Shown: positions 36,301 through 48,300 of the stretch, piece by piece
How the letters are laid out: every line of letters starts with the position of its first letter
Position numbering within the stretch: position 1 is the first letter of the stretch
Assembly: GCF_900105475.1 (NCBI RefSeq)
Contig: NZ_LT629777.1
Span: 4,650,001 to 4,714,000 of the forward strand
From: Pseudomonas asplenii
GTDB lineage: Bacteria > Pseudomonadota > Gammaproteobacteria > Pseudomonadales > Pseudomonadaceae
Direction of reading: 5' to 3'
DNA length: 64,000 nt
Made by a program: the position numbers and the translations under genes
The notes under the pieces: generated by a model
Databases searched by the model: none
Told to the model about the DNA's origin: nothing
The model's input: the letters and a program-made list of their open reading frames with translations, nothing else

Positions 36301-39300
36301 CGGTCGCCACGATCAGTTCTTTGAGCTGGGCGGCCACTCGTTGCTGGCGGTGAAACTGATCGAGCGCATGCACGAGGTCGGCCTGAAGGCCGATGTGCGT
36401 GTGCTGTTCGGCCAACCGACCCTGGCCGCTCTGGCGGCCGCCAGCGGCAAGGGCGGCGAAGTGCGGGTTCCGGCCAATGGCATTCCCGCCGGTTGCCAGC
36501 ACATTACCCCGGACATGTTGCCCCTGGCCCGCTTGAGCCAGGCCCAGATCGACCGTGTGGTCGCCGGTGTCCCGGGCGGCGCGGGCAATGTCCAGGACAT
36601 CTATGCCCTGGTGCCATTGCAGGAAGGTATTCTCTATCACCACCTGACCAGCGAGGAGGGTGACCCCTACCTGTTGCAGGCGTTGCTGCGGGTTGACAGC
36701 TTCGAACAGTTGCTGGACTTCAGCGAGGCCCTGCAGGCGGTGATCGACCGCCACGATATTCTGCGCACTGGCGTGGTCTGGGAGGAGCTGGACGAGCCGG
36801 TCCAGGTGGTCTGGCGCCAGGCTCGGCTGCGGGTCGAGGCCTACTTGCCGCATCCGGATCACGGTGACGTGGCGACCCAGTTGCAACAGCACTTCGATCC
36901 GAGGCGGATGCGTCTTGATCTGCATCAGGCACCGATGATGCGGCTGCACTACGCCGAAGATCTCACCCACAACGGTTGGGTCGCGGTTCTGCTGTTTCAT
37001 CACCTGATCGACGATGCCACCTCCCTGGCCCTGCTGGGCCAGGAAATCGAGGCATTCACCCGGGGACTGGGCGCCAGACTGGCGCCTTCGGTACCGTATC
37101 GCAACCATGTGGCCCAGGCTCGTCTGGGGGTTAGCCGCGAGCAGCATGAAGCGTTCTTCCAGGAGATGCTCGGCGATGTCGACGAGCCGACCTTGCCGTT
37201 CGGCCTGCAGGACTTGCAGGGCGACGGCAGCGGCGTCGAGGAGGCCCGTTTGCCGGTGGCTCCGGCCCTGGGCCAACGGCTGCGCGAGCAGGCCAGGCGT
37301 CTGGGTGTGAGCAACGCCAGCCTGCATCACCTGGCCTGGGCTCAGGTGGTCGGGCGTTTGTCCGCTCGCCAGGACGTGGTCTTCGGTACCGTGCTGATGG
37401 GCCGCCTGCACGGTGGCGAAGGGGCCGAACGTGCACTGGGCATGTTCATCAACACTCTGCCATTGCGCATTGCTGCGGGTGAGCAGGGTATCCAGGCCGC
37501 CGTGCGCACGACCCATGCGCGACTGGCGGCATTGCTCGGTCATGAACATGCGCCGTTGTCGCTTGCCCAGGCGTGCAGCGGCGTCGCGGCGCCGACCCCG
37601 CTGTTCAGTGCCCTGATGAACTACCGGCATGCCGCCGTAGGGGCTCAGGCCCCCGAGGATGCCGGTCAGACCAGGATCTGGGGTGGGGTCGAAGTGTTGG
37701 GTGGCGAGGAACGTACCAACTATCCGTTGACGTTGTCGGTGGACGATCTGGGCAACTCTTTCGGCCTGACCGTTCAGGCTGTGGCCGGGATCGGTGCGCA
37801 GCGGATCTGCGGCTACATGCATACCGTGCTGGAGCAACTCTCCGACGCGCTGGACCGCCACCCCGATGCGCCCTTGCACAGCCTGGACTGGTTGCCGCCG
37901 AGCGAGCGTCGACAGTTGCTGGAAGGCTTCAACGCCTTCGATTGTGCCTACCCGCCGGGCCTGCTGGTCCATCAACTGTTCGAGGCCCAGGCGGCCGCTC
38001 AACCCGATGCCGTGGCCGTCACCTACGAAGGCCAGCGCCTGAGCTACGCGCAACTGAACCAGTGGGCCAACCAGATTGCCCATCGGTTGATCGCCGAGGG
38101 CATTGGTGCCGACGACCGGGTGGCGATCTGTGTCGAGCGCAGCCTGGAAATGGTCGCCGGCCTGGTGGGCATTCTCAAGGCCGGCGCCGGTTACGTGCCA
38201 CTGGACCCCTCGTATCCGGCCGAGCGCCTGGCCTATATGCTGGAAGACAGCGCGCCCAAGGTGCTGCTGACCCAACGTGGCCTGCGCGAGCGTTTCCCGC
38301 AGGCGGCCATGCCTGTGTTGCTGCTTGAAACCGAGGCCCTTGAGGAGAGCGGCATTGGCGCAGCCCCCCAGAGTGATCCGCAGGTGGCGGGGCTGACCGC
38401 ACAACACCTGGCCTACCTGATCTACACCTCGGGTTCCACCGGCCAGCCCAAGGGCGTGGCCATGCCCCATGCACCGCTGGTCAACCTGATGCAATGGCAG
38501 ATCGCCCAGGCCGCCGAGCAGGGGCGGCCCGTGCAGCGCACCTTGCAGTTTGCCGCCCTGGGTTTCGACGTGGCCTTCCAGGAGGTCTTCAGTACCCTCT
38601 GTGCTGGCGGCGAGCTGTCGTTGATCCATGCCGACATCCGTCTGGATTTCCGTCGTTTGTTCCAGCATATCTGCCAGCAGCGCATCGAACGGCTGTACAT
38701 GCCGTGTATCGCCTTGCAAGCCCTGGCCGAGGCCATGGTGGCTGAAACCGAACAACCGGCCTGTGCGTTGCAGGATGTGATCACCGCCGGTGAACAGTTG
38801 CGCATCACCGAGCCGATGCGGCGTTTCTTCGAACGTCTGCATGAGGCGCGGTTGCACAACCACTATGGCCCGACCGAATCCCACGTCACCACGGCGCTGA
38901 CCCTCAGTGGCGCGCCACAGGCCTGGCCGACCTTGCCGAGCATCGGCCAGCCGGTGGCCAACACGCGTATCTATCTGCTCGATGAACAACGCCGGCCGGT
39001 GCCGGTGGGCGTGGCCGGGGAGATCTACATTGGCGGGGCCTGTGTTGCCCGGGGTTATCTGAACCGTGATGAACTGACCGCCGAACGCTTCATCGCCGAT
39101 CCGTTCGCCACTGCCCAGGGCGCGCGGCTGTACAAGACCGGTGACCTGGGTTGCTGGCAAGCCGACGGTCATATCGACTATCTGGGCCGCAACGACGACC
39201 AGATCAAGATTCGCGGTTTCCGTATCGAACTCGGTGAGATCGAGGCCCGCCTGGGCCAGTATCCCGGCCTGCGCGACACCGCAGTGCTGGCCCGTGAAGA

Positions 39301-42300
39301 CCGTCCCGGGGAAAAACGCCTGGTGGCGTACTTCAGCCTGCAGGATGGCCAGGCGCTTCCCGAGGCCGATGACCTGCGCGTGCATTTGCAGGCGCTGCTG
39401 CCCGACTACATGATTCCAGCCGCGTATGTGCACCTGGAAAAACTCCCGGTTTCGCCCAACGGCAAGCTGGATCGCCGAGCGCTGCCGCAACCGTCGGCCG
39501 ATGCCTTCGTCAGCCGTGATTACCAGGCCCCGCTCGGTGCCACCGAAACCAGCCTGGCCGAGCTGTGGTGTGAAGTGCTGGGTGTCGAAAGGGTCGGGCG
39601 CCAGGATCATTTCTTCGAACTGGGCGGCCACTCGCTGCTGGCGGTGAAGCTGATCGAGCGTATGCGCCAGATCGGCTTGAGCGCCGACGTGCGGGTGCTG
39701 TTCGGCCAGCCGACCCTGGCGGCGTTGGCGGCAGCCGTGGGCGCGGGGATCGAAATCGTGGTGCCGGCCAATGGCATTCCCGCCGGCTGCGAGCGTATCA
39801 CCCCGCACATGCTGACCTTGACCGATCTGGACCAGGACAGCATCGATCGTATTGTCGCCGCCGTCCCCGGCGGTGCCGGCAACGTGCAGGATATCTATCC
39901 GTTGGCGCCTTTGCAGGAAGGCATTCTCTATCACCATATCAGTGCAGAACAGGGCGATCCCTATCTCCTGCAAGCGACCTTTGCCCTGCAGGACCTGGCT
40001 CACCTGCGCAGTTTTGCCGAGGCCCTGCAAGCGGTGATCGACCGCCATGACATCCTGCGCACGGCGTTGCTCTGGCAAGGTCTGGAACAACCGCAGCAAG
40101 TGGTTCTGCGCCAGGTCGAACTGCCGCTGGAGCAGATCCCGCTGGACGCGGCCGAAGGCGATATCCTCGGCCAGTTACAACGTCGTTTCGACCCTCGTGA
40201 ATGTCGCCTGGACCTGACCCAGGCTCCGCTGATGCGTCTGGCGTTTGCCCAGGATGCGGCCAACCAGCGCTGGGTGGCGATTCTGCTGTTCCACCATATC
40301 GCCCTTGATCACACCGCGCTGGATGTGATGAGCGAAGAAATGCTCGCCCATATGCAGGGCGCGGCCGGCCAACTGCCGGCGGCCATGCCGTACCGCAACT
40401 ATGTGGGCCAGGCGCGCCTGGGCGTGAGCCGCGAACAGCACGAAGCGTTCTTCCGCGAGATGCTCGGTGATGTCGATGAGCCGACCCTGCCGTTCGGTCT
40501 GCTACACGTGCAGGGCGACGGGAGGGGTGTCCGGGAAGTTCGTCACGATCTGCCGGTAGATCTGTGTCAACGTCTGCGTACCCAGGCCCGACAACTGGGG
40601 GTGACGGCGGCGAGCCTGCACCACCTGGCTTGGGCCAGGGTTCTGGGTGGCGTCAGTGGGCGTGACGATGTGGTGTTCGGCACCGTGCTGCTGGGGCGGA
40701 TGCAAAGCGGTTCGGGCGCCGACCGCGCGTTGGGGATGTTCATCAATACCTTGCCGTTGCGCGTCGACGTGGGGGCCTGCACGGTACGCGATGCGGTGCG
40801 CCAGACCCACCAGCGTCTGACCGCGTTGCTCGGACATGAGCATGCGCCGTTGGTCCTGGCTCAACGTTGCAGTTCGGTGGCGGCTTCGTCGCCGCTGTTC
40901 AGCGCGTTGCTGAACTACCGGCACAGTCCGGCACGTGAGGCCAGCGGTGGCGATCATTGGGCCGGGACCCAGGTACTCGATGTGCTTGAGCGGACCAATT
41001 ACCCTTGTACCTTGTCGGTAGACGACCAGGGCGAAGGTTTCCTGCTCAGCGTCCAGGTTGCGGCCGGCGTCGACGGTGAGCGGGTCTGTGGTTACATGCA
41101 GACGGCCCTGATCCAACTGGTCGAGGCTCTGGAGTCCTCGGCGGATGTGGCGGTGCGTGATCTGGCGCTGCTGCCGCAGACCGAGCTTCAGCAACTGCTG
41201 GAGACGTTCAACCCCGGCGTCACGGCTTATCCCGCCGACCAGACCATTGCCAGTCGGTTCGAGGCCCAGGTCCTGGCCAATGCCGATGCGTTGGCGGTGG
41301 TCCATGGCGAGCAAAGCCTGACCTATGCCGAACTCAATCGCCAGGCCAACCAACTGGCCCATCATCTGCTCGGGCTCGGGGTACGACCCGATGACCGCGT
41401 CGCCATCTGTGCCCGGCGCGATCTCGACACGCTGGTTGGCCTGGTGGCCATCCTCAAGTCCGGCGCCTGCTATGTACCGATCGATCCGTCCCACCCGGCG
41501 GAGCGCCTGGCCTATTTGCTGCGTGACAGCGACCCACGGGTACTGTTGACCCAGGCCGAGCTGCGCGACCGCCTGCCAGCGGTCGAAGTACCGGTGCTGT
41601 TGCTCGACGCCCAAGCCCGTCGTGAGGCGGCTGTCGACGCACAACCACAGAGCAATCCGACTGTCGCCACACTGAGCGCCGCCAACCTCGCCTATGTGAT
41701 CTACACCTCGGGCTCCACCGGCGAGCCCAAGGGCGTGATGGTTGAACACCGGCAATTGTCCAACCTGGTGAGCTGGCACTGCCGGGCGTTCGGCCTGGAA
41801 AGCGCCAGCCAGACCTCCAGCGTCGCCGGTTTCGGTTTTGATGCGATGGCCTGGGAAGTCTGGCCGGCGCTGTGTGTCGGCGCGACCCTGCACCTGCCGC
41901 CGGCCAAGGTCGGCAGCGAGGACATCAAGGGTCTGCTGGCCTGGTGGCTGGCGCAGCCACTGGATGTCAGCTTCCTGCCGACGCCGATTGCCGAATACGC
42001 TTTCAGCCAGTCGTTGCAACACCCGACGCTGCGCACCCTGCTGATCGGTGGCGACCGCCTGCGGCAGTTCCCCGAGGGGCAGCGTTTCGCCCTCGTCAAC
42101 AACTATGGCCCGACGGAAACCACCGTGGTAGCCACCTCCGGGCTGATCGACGCGGACACGGCGGCGCTGCACATCGGCAAACCGGTGGACAACACCCGGG
42201 TCTACCTGCTCGACGAGCACTTGCGCCCGGTGCCGTTGGGCGTGGCCGGTGAGCTGTATGTCGGTGGCGCGGGCGTGGCCCGTGGTTACCTGGGACGAGC

Positions 42301-45300
42301 GGAGCTGACCGCCGAGCGTTTCCTCAAGGATCCGTTCAGCGGCGAACCCGAGGCGCGGATGTACAAGACCGGCGACCTGGCGCGCTGGCTGGCCGACGGC
42401 AACCTTGAGTACCTGGGGCGCAACGACGACCAGGTGAAGATCCGTGGGCTGCGCATCGAATTGGGCGAAATCGAAACCCGCCTGGCCGGGCATCCGGCGC
42501 TGCAGGAGGCAGTGGTCCTGGCCCGTGAGGATCATCCCGGCGAGAAACGCCTGGTGGCCTACTACAGTTCGGCCGATGCCACGCTGGAGATCGAGGCGTT
42601 GCGGGCCTACCTGCTGGAGCAACTGCCGGACTACATGGTGCCTTCGGCCTATGTGAGGTTGGAGGTATTCCCGCTGACCGCCAACGGCAAGATCGACCGC
42701 CGGGCGCTGCCGGTGCCCGATCTGGCGGCAATGGTCAGTCGCGGCTACGAAGCGCCGCAAGGCGACGTCGAAATCCTCCTCGCCGCGATCTGGCAAGAAC
42801 TGCTGGGTGTCGAACAGGTCGGTCGCCATGATCATTTCTTCGAGCTGGGTGGACACTCACTGTTGGCGGTCAGCCTGATCGAACGCATGCGCCAGGCCGA
42901 TCTGAGCGCCGATGTGCGGGTGCTGTTCCGTCAGCCGACCCTCGCGGCGTTGGCGGCGGCGGTGGGCAGCGGCACGGAAATCGTGGTACCGGCCAACCTG
43001 ATTCCTGCGGATTGCCAGCGGATCACCCCGGACCTGTTGTCGCTGGTCAGCCTGACCCAGGCGCAGATCGACCGGGTGGTGGCGAGCGTGCGGGGCGGTG
43101 CTACGAACGTGCAGGACATCTACCCGCTGGCACCGTTGCAGGAAGGTATCCTGTATCACCATCACCTGGCCGTGGACCACGCCGACCCTTACCTGCAACA
43201 CGCGCTGTTCGCCTTCGACAGCCGCGAGCGGGTCGAGGCTTTTGTCCTGGCCCTGCAAGGCGTGATTGCGCGTCACGATATCCTTCGTAGCGCCGTGCTC
43301 TGGGAGGGGCTCGATGCGCCCGTGCAAGTGGTCTGGCGCCAGGCGCCGCTGACTGTGCACGAGGTCTCGGCGGATCCGCTGGCCGGCGATATCGCCGAGC
43401 AGTTACGCGCACGTCTCGATTCCCCGCAAACCCGTCTGGATATCCGCCAGGCGCCGATGCTGCACCTTGACTATGCGCAGGATCTGCCCAACGGGCGTTG
43501 GACCGGCCTGCTGCAGTTCCACCATCTGATCAACGACGCAACCTCGCTGGGCGTCCTGGTGGCCGAAATCGAAGCCCATATGCAGGGGCAGCATGGGCAA
43601 CTGGCCGCCTCTGTGCCTTATCGCAACTATGTGGCCCAGGCTCACCTGGGGGTGAGTCAGGCCGAGCACGAGCAGTTTTTCCAGGAAATGCTGGGTGATC
43701 TCGATGAACCCACCTTGCCGTTCGGCTTGCAGGATGTGCAAGGCGACGGGCAGGGGATCGAGGAGGTCCATCGTGGCCTGGATGCCAGCCTCAGCCGTCG
43801 TATCCGGGCGCAGGCCCGGCAGTTGGGCGTCAGTGCCGCCAGCCTTTGTCACCTGGCCTGGGCCTGTGTGCTGGGCAGGGTCGCGGGCAGGGACGACGTG
43901 GTCTTCGGCACCGTGTTGCTCGGTCGTTTGAAAGGCGGCGAGGGTGCCGATCGGGCGCTGGGCATGTTTATCAATACCTTGCCACTACGGGTAGCCGTGG
44001 GCGAGCAGGGCGTGCGGGCCGGGGTCAAGGCGACCCATGCGCGACTCACCGCGCTGCTGGGGCATGAGCATGCGCCGCTGACCCTGGCCCAGCGCTGCAG
44101 CGGCGTGGTCGCGCCGACCCCGTTGTTCAGCGCCTTGCTCAACTACCGCCACCTGGCGAGCGGCAGCACTGAGCAGCCGGCCTGGAGTGGCATCGAGACC
44201 TTTGCCGGCGAGGAACGCACCAACTATCCGTTGACCTTGTCGGTGGATGACCTGGGCGAAGACTTCGCCCTGTGTGTCAGTACCCTGGCCGAAATCGGTG
44301 CCGAACGGGTCTGTGGTTATATGCTCAGCGCCCTGGACAGTTTGGTCGAGGCTCTGGAAGATAAACCGGACTTGCCGCTGGCGCGGTTGTCGATTATGCC
44401 CGCCGCCGAACGCGAGCGGTTGCTGGTGGGCTTCAACGACACCGCGCTGGAGTATCCGCAGGCACAGACCATTCATGGCTTGTTCGAAGCGCAGGTGGCG
44501 AGTACGCCGGATGCGTTGGCGGTGGTCCATGAGGACAGGAAACTCAGCTATCGCGAGCTTAACGAGCAGGCCAACCGTTTGGCCCATGCCCTGCGCAAGC
44601 AAGGTGTGCAGCCGGATTCACGGGTGGGGATCTGCGTCGAACGTGGCGCTGAGATGGTCGTTGGACTACTGGCGATTCTCAAGGCGGGCGGTGCTTATGT
44701 GCCGCTGGATCCGGCTTACCCGGCCGAACGCATTGCCTACATGCTGCAGGACAGCGCCCCGGCCGTGGTATTGGCCCAGGACGCTACCCGTGACTTGCTG
44801 GCCGGCGTGTCGGTGCCTGTGATCAATCTCGACCAGAGCACCTGGCAGGACGAATCCGTCCAGAATCCCGAGGTGCCGGGCCTTACTTCGGCCCACCTGG
44901 CGTACCTGATCTACACCTCGGGTTCGACTGGTTTGCCCAAGGGCGTAATGATCGAACACCGCAATACCGTGAACTTCCTGACCTGGGCGCACACGGCGTT
45001 CGATAACGCCGCGCTGGCCAAGACTCTCTTCTCGACCTCGCTGAACTTCGACCTGGCGGTTTATGAGTGCTTTGCACCGCTGACGTCCGGCGGCAGCATC
45101 AAGGTGGTGAAAAACGTTCTGGAGTTGCAACACGGCGAGCACGATATCGGCTTGATCAACACCGTTCCTTCGGCGCTCAAGGCGCTGTTGGAAGTCGATG
45201 GTTTGCCGGGCTCGGTCCACACCGTCAACGTTGCCGGCGAAGCCCTCAAGCGCAGCCTGGTGGAATCTCTATTTGAGAAAACCGATGTTCAACGTCTGTG

Positions 45301-48300
45301 CAACCTCTACGGCCCTTCGGAAACCACCACCTACTCCAGCTGGGTAGCGATGGATCGCGAAGACGGCTTTGCCCCGCATATTGGTAAACCCGTCGGCAAT
45401 ACCCAGTTCTACCTGCTGGACGAGCACCAACAGCCCGTTCCGCTGGGCGTGCCGGGTGAAATCTACATCGGCGGTGCCGGCGTAGCCCGTGGTTACCTGA
45501 ACCGTGACGACCTGACTGCCGAACGCTTCCTCCCGGATCCATTCAGCCAGGACACAACGGCGCGCATGTACCGCACTGGCGACCTGGGCCGTTACCTGGC
45601 CGATGGCAATATCGAATACCTGGGCCGTAACGACGACCAGGTGAAGATCCGTGGCTTCCGTATCGAACTGGGCGAGATCGATGCACGCCTGGCGAAACAC
45701 CCGGCAATCCACGAAGCGGTGGTCACCGCTCGCGAAGATGTGCCGGGCGACAAACGACTGGTGGCTTACTACACCCTGGCCGAGGGATTCACCTCGGTGG
45801 ACATCGACAGCCTGCGTCGCCATCTGCAGGAAAAACTGCCGGAGTACATGGTCCCCGCCATCTACGTCGCATTGGAAAAACTGCCGCTGACCCCGAACGG
45901 CAAACTGGACCGCAAGGCCTTGCCGGCGCCGGACCTCGACGCGGTAATCAGCCGTGGCTACGAGGCCCCTCAGGGCGAGACCGAAAGTATCCTGGCGCGG
46001 ATCTGGGCTGACGTGCTCAAGGTCGAGCGGGTAGGGCGTCACGATCACTTCTTCGAATTGGGCGGCCACTCGTTGCTGGCGGTCAGCCTGATGGAGCGCA
46101 TGCGCCAGGCCGGCCTGAGTGCCGACGTCCGTGTCCTGTTCGGCCAGCCGACCCTGGCCGCTTTGGCTGCCGCGGTAGGTGAAGGCAATGAGGTCCAGGT
46201 CCCGGCCAATGTCATCGCGCCCGACTGCCGCCGAATCACTCCGCAACTGCTACCCCTGGCCGATCTCGACCAGGCGGCGATCGATCGCATTGTCGCCAGC
46301 GTGCCGGGCGGCGTGGCAAACGTGCAGGATATCTACCCGCTGGCACCGTTGCAGGAAGGCATTCTCTATCACCACCTCACGGCCGAGCAGGGCGACCCCT
46401 ACGTCCTGCAGAGCCTGTTCGAGATGGCTGGTCGGGAGCGTTTGAACGCCTTTATCGACGCCTTGCAAAGTGTGGTCGACCGGCATGACATCCTGCGTAC
46501 CGCAGTGCTCTGGCAAGGCCTTGAGGCACCGATGCAGGTGGTCTGGCGTCAGGCGCGGCTGTATCTGGAACAGGTCGAACTGGACCCGGCCGATGGCGAT
46601 ATCGTCGAGCAACTGCATCAGCGTTTCGACAGCCAGCACTTGCGACTGGATTTGACTCAGGCCCCGCTGATGCGCCTGGTCTTCGCCGAAGACTCGGCAA
46701 ACCAGCGCTGGGTGGCGATGTTGCTGTTCCACCACATGGCGATGGATCACACCGCGATGGAAGTGGTGCACCACGATATGCAGGCGCACTTGCTGGGCCT
46801 GGCCGACCAGTTGGGCAGCCCGGTACCGTATCGCAACTATGTGGCCCAGGCGCGCCTGGGTGTGAGCCGCGAGGCTCATGAAGCGTTCTTCCGGGAAATG
46901 CTTGGTGATGTCGATGAACCGACCTTGCCGTTTGGCTTGCTTCACGTCCAGGAGGCCGCCCGCGATATCGAGGAACGCAGCCTGGCGCTGGAGAGTCGAC
47001 TGGACCTGCGTCTGCGGGCTCAGGCCCGGCAACTGGGCGTCAGTGCCGCCAGCCTGGTGCACCTGGCCTGGGCGCAGGTGGTGGGCCAGGTCTCGGGCAA
47101 GCAGGATGTGGTGTTCGGTACCGTACTGATGGGCCGACTACAGGCCGGCGAGGGTGCCGACCGGGCGCTGGGGATGTTTATCAATACCTTGCCGCTGCGG
47201 GTATCCCTGGGTGGGCAGGGCGCGCGCGCCGGGGTCAAGGCGACCCATGCGCGGCTGACCGCGTTGCTGGGGCATGAGCATGCGTCACTGGCCCTGGCTC
47301 AACGCTGCAGTGGTGTGGCTGCGCCGGCGCCGCTGTTCAGTGCCTTGCTCAACTATCGCCACAGTGCCGTGGGCAGCGTTTCCGAGCAGACCGTAGAGGC
47401 CTGGCAAGGCATCAGGATTCTGGGGGGTGAAGAACGCACCAACTACCCGTTGACCTTGAACGTCGATGACCTGGGTGAAGGCTTCAAGCTGAATGTGCAG
47501 GTCAGCGCCGAGGTCGGGGCGATGCAGGTCTGTACCTATATGGCGACGGCGCTGGAGCAACTGCTGGACGCTCTGGAGCAGGATCCCGAGGCGCCACTGA
47601 GTGGCCTGTCGATTTTGCCCGCCGCCGAACGCGAGCGGTTGCTGGTGGGCTTCAACGACACCGCGCTGGAGTATCCGCAGGCGCAGACCATTCATGGCTT
47701 GTTCGAGGCGCAGGTGGCGAGTACGCCGGATGCGTTGGCGGTGGTCCATGAGGACAGGAAACTCAGCTATCGCGAGCTTAACGAGCAGGCCAACCGTTTG
47801 GCCCATGCCTTGCGCAAGCAAGGTGTTCAGCCGGATTCGCGAGTTGGGATCTGTGTCGAGCGCGGCGCCGAGATGGTCGTGGGGCTGCTGGCGATTCTCA
47901 AGGCAGGTGGCGCTTATGTGCCGCTGGATCCGGCTTACCCGGCGGAACGGATTGCCTACATGCTGCAGGACAGCGCCCCGGCCGTGGTCTTGGCTCAGGA
48001 CGCTACCCGTGAGTTGCTGGCCGGCGTGTCGGTGCCTGTGATCAATCTTGACCAGGGCACCTGGCAGGACGAATCCGTCCAGAATCCCGAGGTGCCGGAC
48101 CTGACTTCGGCGCACTTGGCCTACCTGATCTACACCTCGGGTTCGACCGGTTTGCCCAAGGGCGTGATGATCGAACACCGCAATACGGTGAACTTCCTGA
48201 GCTGGGCGCACAAGGCGTTTGATAACGCCGCGCTGGCCAAGACTCTCTTCTCGACCTCGTTGAACTTCGACCTGGCGGTTTATGAGTGCTTTGCACCGCT

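Noticed and set aside
33380..40099. Very long antisense open frame (2239 codons, minus strand) under the peptin NRPS
   Set aside because: It is a shadow of GC-rich codon use: the sense strand encodes clear C-A-T modules, and the antisense translation is low-complexity Gln/Gly/Leu/Val-rich with no motif. The same holds for long antisense frames at 3420-5585, 8260-11706, 18226-21186, 51256-55077 and 57877-62403.
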